A stretch of DNA of 10,048 nucleotides from Bacteroidales bacterium UBA1751 (GTDB lineage Bacteria; Bacteroidota; Bacteroidia; Bacteroidales; UBA932): NCBI GenBank assembly GCA_002315995.1, contig DCHN01000076.1:17750-27797 (forward strand), written 5' to 3'. Position numbers and translations under genes: made by a program. Shown in pieces: positions 7,001 to 10,048 of this stretch; position 1 is the stretch's first letter; every line of letters begins with the position of its first letter. Under the pieces are notes generated by a model. It worked only from the letters and a program-made list of their open reading frames with translations. It made no database searches and was not told the origin of the DNA.

Positions 7001-7346
7001 AGAGCTCGGTATTGCCGTCATACTGCCCTGTGAACATAATACTCTTTCCATCGGGGGAGATTTTGGCAAACATCTCAAAGCCTTCATGGCTTGTGAGGCG
7101 ACTTGCAACACCTCCATTTTCATCAACACTGTAAAGGTCTCCGGCGTATGTGAAGACAATTTTTCCACCTCCAATGGTTGGAAACCTGAGCAGGCGCGCC
7201 TCGCCTGAGTTATCAGATACCGGAGATGAGTTACCAGAAGCCAGAGCTAAGTTACTGGATGCAGGAGATGATGCAGTGAGTGTTGCAGCAGAAAAGCAGA
7301 ACCCTGCTGCCAGCAACAAAGAGCAAAAATGATGAAGTCGTTTCAT
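4095..7346 (-). CDS. exported tricorn-like protease (beta-propellers, PDZ, S41 serine peptidase)
   Basis: A 1083-residue member of the tricorn/S41 peptidase group. A signal peptide (MKRLHHFCSLLLAAGFCFSA) is followed by a Ser/Asn-rich stretch with a heptad repeat (about 28-48). Two beta-propellers follow (about 50-330 and 335-670), marked by TolB/PD40-type turns such as SPDG at 97, 199 and 390, TPDG at 153, SPNG at 349 and SDDG at 530. A helical C1-like segment (about 685-760), a PDZ domain (about 765-860) and the S41 core (about 865-1045) complete it. By the tricorn pattern, the likely catalytic residues are His749 (LNVGHAY), Ser972 in SSSDGD with Asp973, and Glu1030 (IEGHGVDPD). Archaeal tricorn is cytosolic, whereas this one should act in the periplasm, probably on peptides or damaged proteins. 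The start is fixed by the signal peptide. It lies 68 nt after mntP with a strong hairpin between. Substrate is unknown. Confidence 0.93.
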   Translation of the reverse strand: MKRLHHFCSLLLAAGFCFSAATLTASSPASSNLALASGNSSPVSDNSGEARLLRFPTIGGGKIVFTYAGDLYSVDENGGVASRLTSHEGFEMFAKISPDGKSIMFTGQYDGNTELYSMPLEGGEPVRITYSATVDRDNVGERMGPNNIVMGWTPDGKKVIYRSKWHNFSGLRGRLYTVDAQGGMPQMLPTTEGGFCSFSPDGKYLAMNRMFREFRTWKYYKGGQADEIWIHKIGTTSIEKITDNDSQDIFPMWIGDKIFYMSDRDRTMNLFCYDTKSKSSSKVTDFDYYDCKFPSANQGKIVFENGGYIYKYTVATGKLEKVNIFLNADNVWSRSEFTTSLGAPFCSLSPNGKTVVTIVRGDIYSIPAEEGAVMNVSHSPYSHEREVLFSPDGKSIAWFSDKDGEYNVYVASASDMHSARKLTSFTSGYPQGLMWSPDSRNLYFANTREIYSLDVQSSNAKVILSADPAKNPKTSGNAIRGFVLNKDGKWAAYSQEGKNKVAIIYLYDIVKGESYPVTDSWYDSRNPLFSDDGKTLFFTSARSFRSIYSQVEWNTAFTVSDYVFQAPLSKDTTSTVDVKGIAGRVSSIKELKPANYRLIRATKEKLYFSTYGGFGSQGGRPGLKSYDFKSKKESEVGKYTVISFSANGKKAVVRESGFLYVVNFPASGKLENPLKSDEMDMIIDHKAEWKQIFDESWRITRDGFYVENMHGNDWNKVYEKYAQLLPYVNHRHDLTYIIGEMIGELNVGHAYITSGDAPEPKRVKTGLLGAQLSRDKSGAYRIEKIYKGENWSENMRSPFTEPGSEAQVGEYIIEVNGVPAKEYENIYCALVGKAGKKVELTIASSAEGKGSRKVVVKCIEDESHLAYYEWVRRNITIVDKLSNGQIGYIHIPDMGADGLEQFTKLFYAQLDKKALIIDDRMNGGGNVSPMIIERLQREVYRMSMYRNGANEPVPNQAFYGPKVCIIDKYSSSDGDLFPWGFKQLKLGKVIGKRSWGGIVGISGSKNFVDGQDMRTPFFTSYGLDGKWIIEGHGVDPDIDIDINPFEDFKGNDAQLNKAVEVLLEELKGWPDLPGTPAAPDKTR
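7207..7269 (-). repeat. three imperfect 21-bp tandem repeats in the protease gene
   Basis: Three adjacent 21-bp units (7207-7227, 7228-7248, 7249-7269) share the pattern (G/A)AGTTA-CxGA-x-x-C-x-GAG-x-T with several differences. In the protein they give a heptad, roughly S/A-P/L-A/V-S-x-N-S/L, between the signal peptide and the first propeller. They keep the reading frame and probably form a flexible linker. Confidence 0.6.
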
Positions 7347-7375
7347 AAAAATATGTTGTTATATCAATTTTTGGT

Positions 7376-7405
7376 CTAAGCGATGCACGTACATGCACCG
7401 CTTAG
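7376..7405 (-). promoter_or_regulatory. strong hairpin between mntP and the protease gene
   Basis: A 30-nt near-perfect inverted repeat centred between 7390 and 7391, 9 nt after the mntP stop and 29 nt before the protease ATG. Arms begin CTAAGCG and end CGCTTAG. The two pairs that fail as A/C on the plus strand (7383/7398 and 7388/7393) become G-U pairs in the minus-strand RNA. That RNA therefore gives about 13 bp around a GUAC loop. Outer T5 and A5 tracts (7368-7372 and 7409-7413) can extend the pairing. The 3' side is A-rich, not U-rich, so it is not a standard intrinsic terminator. It may be an mRNA processing or stabilising element, an attenuator, or a protein site. Confidence 0.6.
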
Positions 7406-7414
7406 GCAAAAAAA

Positions 7415-8068
7415 TCAAAGTATATGTTCCAGAAGAATTTTTACACCAATAGCAATGAGAACAATGCCACCAAGAAGAGAAGCCCTGCTGCTGAAACGCC
7501 TGCCAAGAACTTTGCCAAAAGTGACGCCTATATAGCAGGCAACGGAGGTAACAAGAGCAGTGACAAATACAGAGTATGCCATCTTGAATCCTTCTATAGA
7601 AATCATTGCCATGCTGATTCCAACGGCAGCGGCGTCAATGCTTGTGGCAATACCGAGTTTAATGTCGGTCTTTACAGACAACAGGTCACAAGCAGGCTTG
7701 CCATGTTCATTCAACTGGCATGAGCACTTTTGCTCCAGCGAATCAGCCTGTTCTGATAAAGCACCTGCAGAGCTCTCACTTTGAGACTTAACACACTCAC
7801 CTATTCCGTCAATGAGCATCTTGCCGCCAATATACAGGAGGAGAAGAAAGGCTATCCAGTGATCCCAGGAGGTTATATAATCGAGAAAACCCGAGCCAAG
7901 CAGCCAGCCGGCAAAGAGAAAACCTCCCTGAACAAAACCAAAAATAAGCATAGGCCTGAGTTTTTGGGCAAATGAGATCTCAGGCCTGCACATACCTCCA
8001 ATGATTGATACTGCAACAGTATCAAAACAGAGGCTTATTGCAATTATGAATATTTCAAGATATGTCAC
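7415..8068 (-). CDS. mntP: MntP family manganese efflux pump with extended cytosolic loop
   Basis: MntP is an inner-membrane Mn2+ exporter that protects against manganese excess. The 217-residue protein has six predicted transmembrane helices (about 3-23, 38-60, 69-88, 136-157, 163-186, 197-214) in two related halves. The conserved acidic residues of the family are present: Asp16 (LCFDTVAVS) in helix 1 and Asp145 (ATSIDAAAVG) in helix 4. The loop between helices 3 and 4 is about 45 residues and contains C92, C115, C117, H122 and C127, a possible metal-binding patch. This makes the protein about 29 residues longer than E. coli MntP. The start is a GTG at 8068: an in-frame TGA lies three codons upstream and no ATG is near the expected N-terminus. 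AGAGAGG abuts the GTG directly, too close to be an ordinary Shine-Dalgarno sequence. No yybP-ykoY riboswitch was seen upstream; it follows the symporter gene by 50 nt. Confidence 0.9.
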   Translation of the reverse strand: MTYLEIFIIAISLCFDTVAVSIIGGMCRPEISFAQKLRPMLIFGFVQGGFLFAGWLLGSGFLDYITSWDHWIAFLLLLYIGGKMLIDGIGECVKSQSESSAGALSEQADSLEQKCSCQLNEHGKPACDLLSVKTDIKLGIATSIDAAAVGISMAMISIEGFKMAYSVFVTALVTSVACYIGVTFGKVLGRRFSSRASLLGGIVLIAIGVKILLEHIL

Positions 8069-8118
8069 CTCTCTTCAAAAATAAACTCCAGGAAAATCCT
8101 TTCAGTTCAAAAAGATAA

Positions 8119-9636
8119 TCACACTCTCTTTCTGAACAGATACAGCCCAATAACAGTGAGAAGTGCATTTACAATGAGCAGTGTGAATCCAAGATGGAAA
8201 TCGAACAGCGCTGCACAAACAACATCAATAAGGTAACAGAGAACCGGCGCTGCAACTGCAATGTATGGGGTTGCACCATCCTTGATCTTATACTTGGTGA
8301 AGATACCGAAGAAGAACAAACCAAGAAGCGGTCCGTATGTATATGATGCCAGCTTGTAAACAAGATTGACAACAGAATCATCACTCAATACATAAAGAAC
8401 TACAATAATGATAAGAAAAAGCAGAGCAAAAAGCGCATGAATCTTGTTCTTGAAATGGAATTTCTGCTTCTCATCCATATCGGTTCTTGTAGAGAAGTGA
8501 GCGAAATCAATGCAGAATGATGTAGTGAGCGAAGTAAGCGCGTTTCCAGCACTTGGATATGATGCTGAAATGAGTCCAATAAGGAAGAAAATACCTACTC
8601 CAATGCCAAGTTTCTGGCTGGCAATGGCAGGGAAAATCTCATCTGTCTTTGCAACACCAAGCGCTGCCATTCCTCCGTTCTCCTGCAAATAGAGGCAGAG
8701 AAGAGCGCCAAGAAGAAGGAAGAAGAAGTTGGCAACCACTATTATGACGCTGGTTGTGTACATATTCTTCTGTGCCGACTCAATATTCTTGCAGGCAAGT
8801 GATTTCTGAATCATTCCCTGGTCAACACCAGTCATTGCAATGGTCATGAATACACCTGCAATAATCTGCTTTATGGCATTGGTACCGCTTGACCAGTTCA
8901 TATCAAACATTGAATAGAACTTTGTACCCGGAATGGAACTATTTTCAGCACCAGCCACAGATGATATCATCTGCGAGAAGCTCCAATCCATGTGCTTGCA
9001 GATGAAATATATTGTAAGGAACACGGCAAGGAGCATGAAGGTGGTCTGGAGAACATCTGTCCAAATAATTGTCTTGACTCCACCCTTATAGGTGTAGAAA
9101 TAGAGAATCACCATAAAGATGAAAGAGACCAGGGCAAAGAGTGCAACATCTGCAAAGGTGTGTGCCTCCCACCCTGCAGCCTTTGGAATAAAGGCATAGA
9201 GCACAAGAGTAACAACATAAACCCTCACGGCAGCACCGAGCAGACGCGACACCATGAACACAGATGAACCTGTCTTATAACTCTTCATACCGAATCTATC
9301 GCCAAGGTATGTGTAAATGGAGGTGAGGTTCATTTTGTAATAGAGAGGCAGAAGCACCTTTGCAATAATGAAGTAGCCCCCAACAAAGCCAAGTACAAGC
9401 GGCATGTAGTAGAAGTTCTGCGCCATAACATTGCCAGGAACCGATACAAAGGTTACGCCTGATATAGAGGCGCCTATCATACCATAGGCAACAACAAACC
9501 AAGGCGCTTTCCTGTCGCCGGAGAAGAATGAATTGCTTCCCATCTTACGCGAAGTGAGCCATGAAACGAAGAACATAAGTGCTGTGTATGCTACAAACGA
9601 GAGCAGAAAAAGCCACAATGGAAACTGGTGTTGCAT
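8119..9636 (-). CDS. sodium:solute symporter (SSS/SLC5 family)
   Basis: A 505-residue Na+-coupled transporter of the inner membrane with about 13 predicted helices, the usual number for the family. Family marks are clear. IGASISGVTFVSVPG (54-68) is in helix 2. The signature GGVKTIIWTDVLQ lies at 185-197. TGVDQGMIQKSLACKN spans 269-284. SASYPSAGNALTSLTTSFCIDF (357-378) carries the Ser/Thr residues that form the sodium site in family members. The substrate cannot be read from the sequence; Bacteroidota relatives are annotated variously as iodide/glucose-type or sialic-acid-type carriers, often without proof. The start is the ATG at 9636, with no Shine-Dalgarno sequence but an AT-rich leader. 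It lies 52 nt after recR and 50 nt before mntP on the same strand with no clear promoter or terminator in either gap, so the three are probably co-transcribed. Confidence 0.92.
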   Translation of the reverse strand: MQHQFPLWLFLLSFVAYTALMFFVSWLTSRKMGSNSFFSGDRKAPWFVVAYGMIGASISGVTFVSVPGNVMAQNFYYMPLVLGFVGGYFIIAKVLLPLYYKMNLTSIYTYLGDRFGMKSYKTGSSVFMVSRLLGAAVRVYVVTLVLYAFIPKAAGWEAHTFADVALFALVSFIFMVILYFYTYKGGVKTIIWTDVLQTTFMLLAVFLTIYFICKHMDWSFSQMISSVAGAENSSIPGTKFYSMFDMNWSSGTNAIKQIIAGVFMTIAMTGVDQGMIQKSLACKNIESAQKNMYTTSVIIVVANFFFLLLGALLCLYLQENGGMAALGVAKTDEIFPAIASQKLGIGVGIFFLIGLISASYPSAGNALTSLTTSFCIDFAHFSTRTDMDEKQKFHFKNKIHALFALLFLIIIVVLYVLSDDSVVNLVYKLASYTYGPLLGLFFFGIFTKYKIKDGATPYIAVAAPVLCYLIDVVCAALFDFHLGFTLLIVNALLTVIGLYLFRKRV

Positions 9637-9688
9637 AATATCTCTATTTTAAATTTATATACTGCGATAGCCGTTCAATCTATCTGTT

Positions 9689-10048
9689 TTAATGAACCTT
9701 GAAGATCTGTCTGTTCTCTATGGCGCGGCCAAGCGTGAGTTCATCGGTATATTCAAGATCATCGCCGAACCCAACGCCACGGGCAATTGTGGTAATCTGA
9801 ACATTGAAGGGTTCCAGCTTCCTGTAAAGGTAGAAAGAGGTGGTTTCACCCTCAATACCGGTACTTAAGGCAAGAATGACCTCGCTTATTCCGCCACCGG
9901 AAACACGTTCAACAAGGTGGTCGATGCTCAAATCATCGGGGCCTACGCCATCCATTGGAGATATAATGCCTCCAAGAACGTGATAGACGCCGTTGAACTG
10001 CTCGGTGTTCTCAATACTCATTACATCACGTATGCTCTCCACAACGCA
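9689..10048 (-). CDS. recR: recombination mediator RecR, C-terminal 119 residues (start off right edge)
   Basis: RecR works with RecO (and RecF) to load RecA on gapped DNA. This is the C-terminal part, continuing beyond the window; the open frame passes the edge with CVVESIRDVM, so no start is present here. It covers most of the Toprim domain (VRD/IRDVMSIENT, then YHVLGGIISPMDGVGPDDL, a hallmark of RecR) and the conserved C-terminal motif ARGVGFGDDLEYTDELTLGRAIENR. The zinc-finger and helix-hairpin-helix parts lie outside the window. The stop is TAA at 9691-9689. The symporter gene follows after 52 nt. Confidence 0.96.
   Translation of the reverse strand, partial: CVVESIRDVMSIENTEQFNGVYHVLGGIISPMDGVGPDDLSIDHLVERVSGGGISEVILALSTGIEGETTSFYLYRKLEPFNVQITTIARGVGFGDDLEYTDELTLGRAIENRQIFKVH

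Noticed and set aside
7376..7405. The hairpin after mntP as an intrinsic terminator.
   Set aside because: The 3' flank of the minus-strand RNA is A-rich (ACCAAAAATT) and has no U-tract; the plus-strand reading also lacks one.
8076..8083. TATTTTTG on the minus strand just before the mntP GTG, resembling a -7 box that would make mntP leaderless.
   Set aside because: The only upstream TTTG is 24 nt away, longer than the usual 19-21 nt, and AT-rich sequence gives such boxes easily. Not listed as a promoter.
1..10048. A hidden defence, mobile or CRISPR-like system.
   Set aside because: No direct repeats of array type, integrase, transposase, toxin-antitoxin, nuclease or reverse transcriptase signature was found on either strand; base composition looks even across the window.

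Overview
The window looks like chromosomal DNA of a Bacteroidota organism, most likely order Bacteroidales. Two things support this. The divergent promoters between rpsA and corA match the Bacteroidota housekeeping promoter (TTTG-like -33 box, about 20 nt spacer, TAnnTTTG -7 box). The gene families and their arrangement (GIN/DUF2807 adhesin-like protein behind an ECF sigma factor, exported tricorn-type S41 protease, Bacteroidota-style RecR and S1) are also typical. No phage, IS, tRNA, rRNA or CRISPR signal was seen, and there is no stretch over 300 nt without a gene. Genus cannot be decided from the sequence alone.

Layout. Positions 1-775 (minus) hold the N-terminal 258 residues of ribosomal protein S1, running off the left edge. 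The 233-nt intergenic region 776-1008 carries two interlocked divergent promoters, one for rpsA and one for corA. corA (1009-1959, plus) is the only plus-strand gene. It ends 7 nt from the convergent end of a DUF2807/GIN protein gene. Positions 1967-3993 (minus) form a three-gene envelope-stress-type module: ECF sigma factor, a single-pass membrane protein overlapping it by 14 nt (probable anti-sigma factor), and a secreted beta-helical GIN-domain protein. Positions 4095-7346 (minus) encode a 1083-residue exported tricorn-like protease. Positions 7415-10048 (minus) hold a likely recR - sodium:solute symporter - mntP transcription unit with gaps of about 50 nt; recR is cut by the right edge.

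How the parts may work together. The sigma gene and the DUF2807 gene each have upstream a GCAACA-N15-CG element with ECF-promoter geometry. This suggests the sigma factor drives both itself and the GIN protein, with the membrane protein holding it in check. Two divalent-metal transporters occur here: CorA (Mg2+/Co2+ uptake) and MntP (Mn2+ efflux), the latter with an unusually long Cys/His-containing loop. A strong hairpin in the 68 nt between mntP and the protease gene is better paired in the minus-strand RNA but lacks a U-tract, so it is not a standard terminator. Most of the window is ordinary core and envelope gene content. The points worth a second look are the shared ECF-like promoter pair, the mntP-protease hairpin, the MntP loop and the unclassified anti-sigma candidate.
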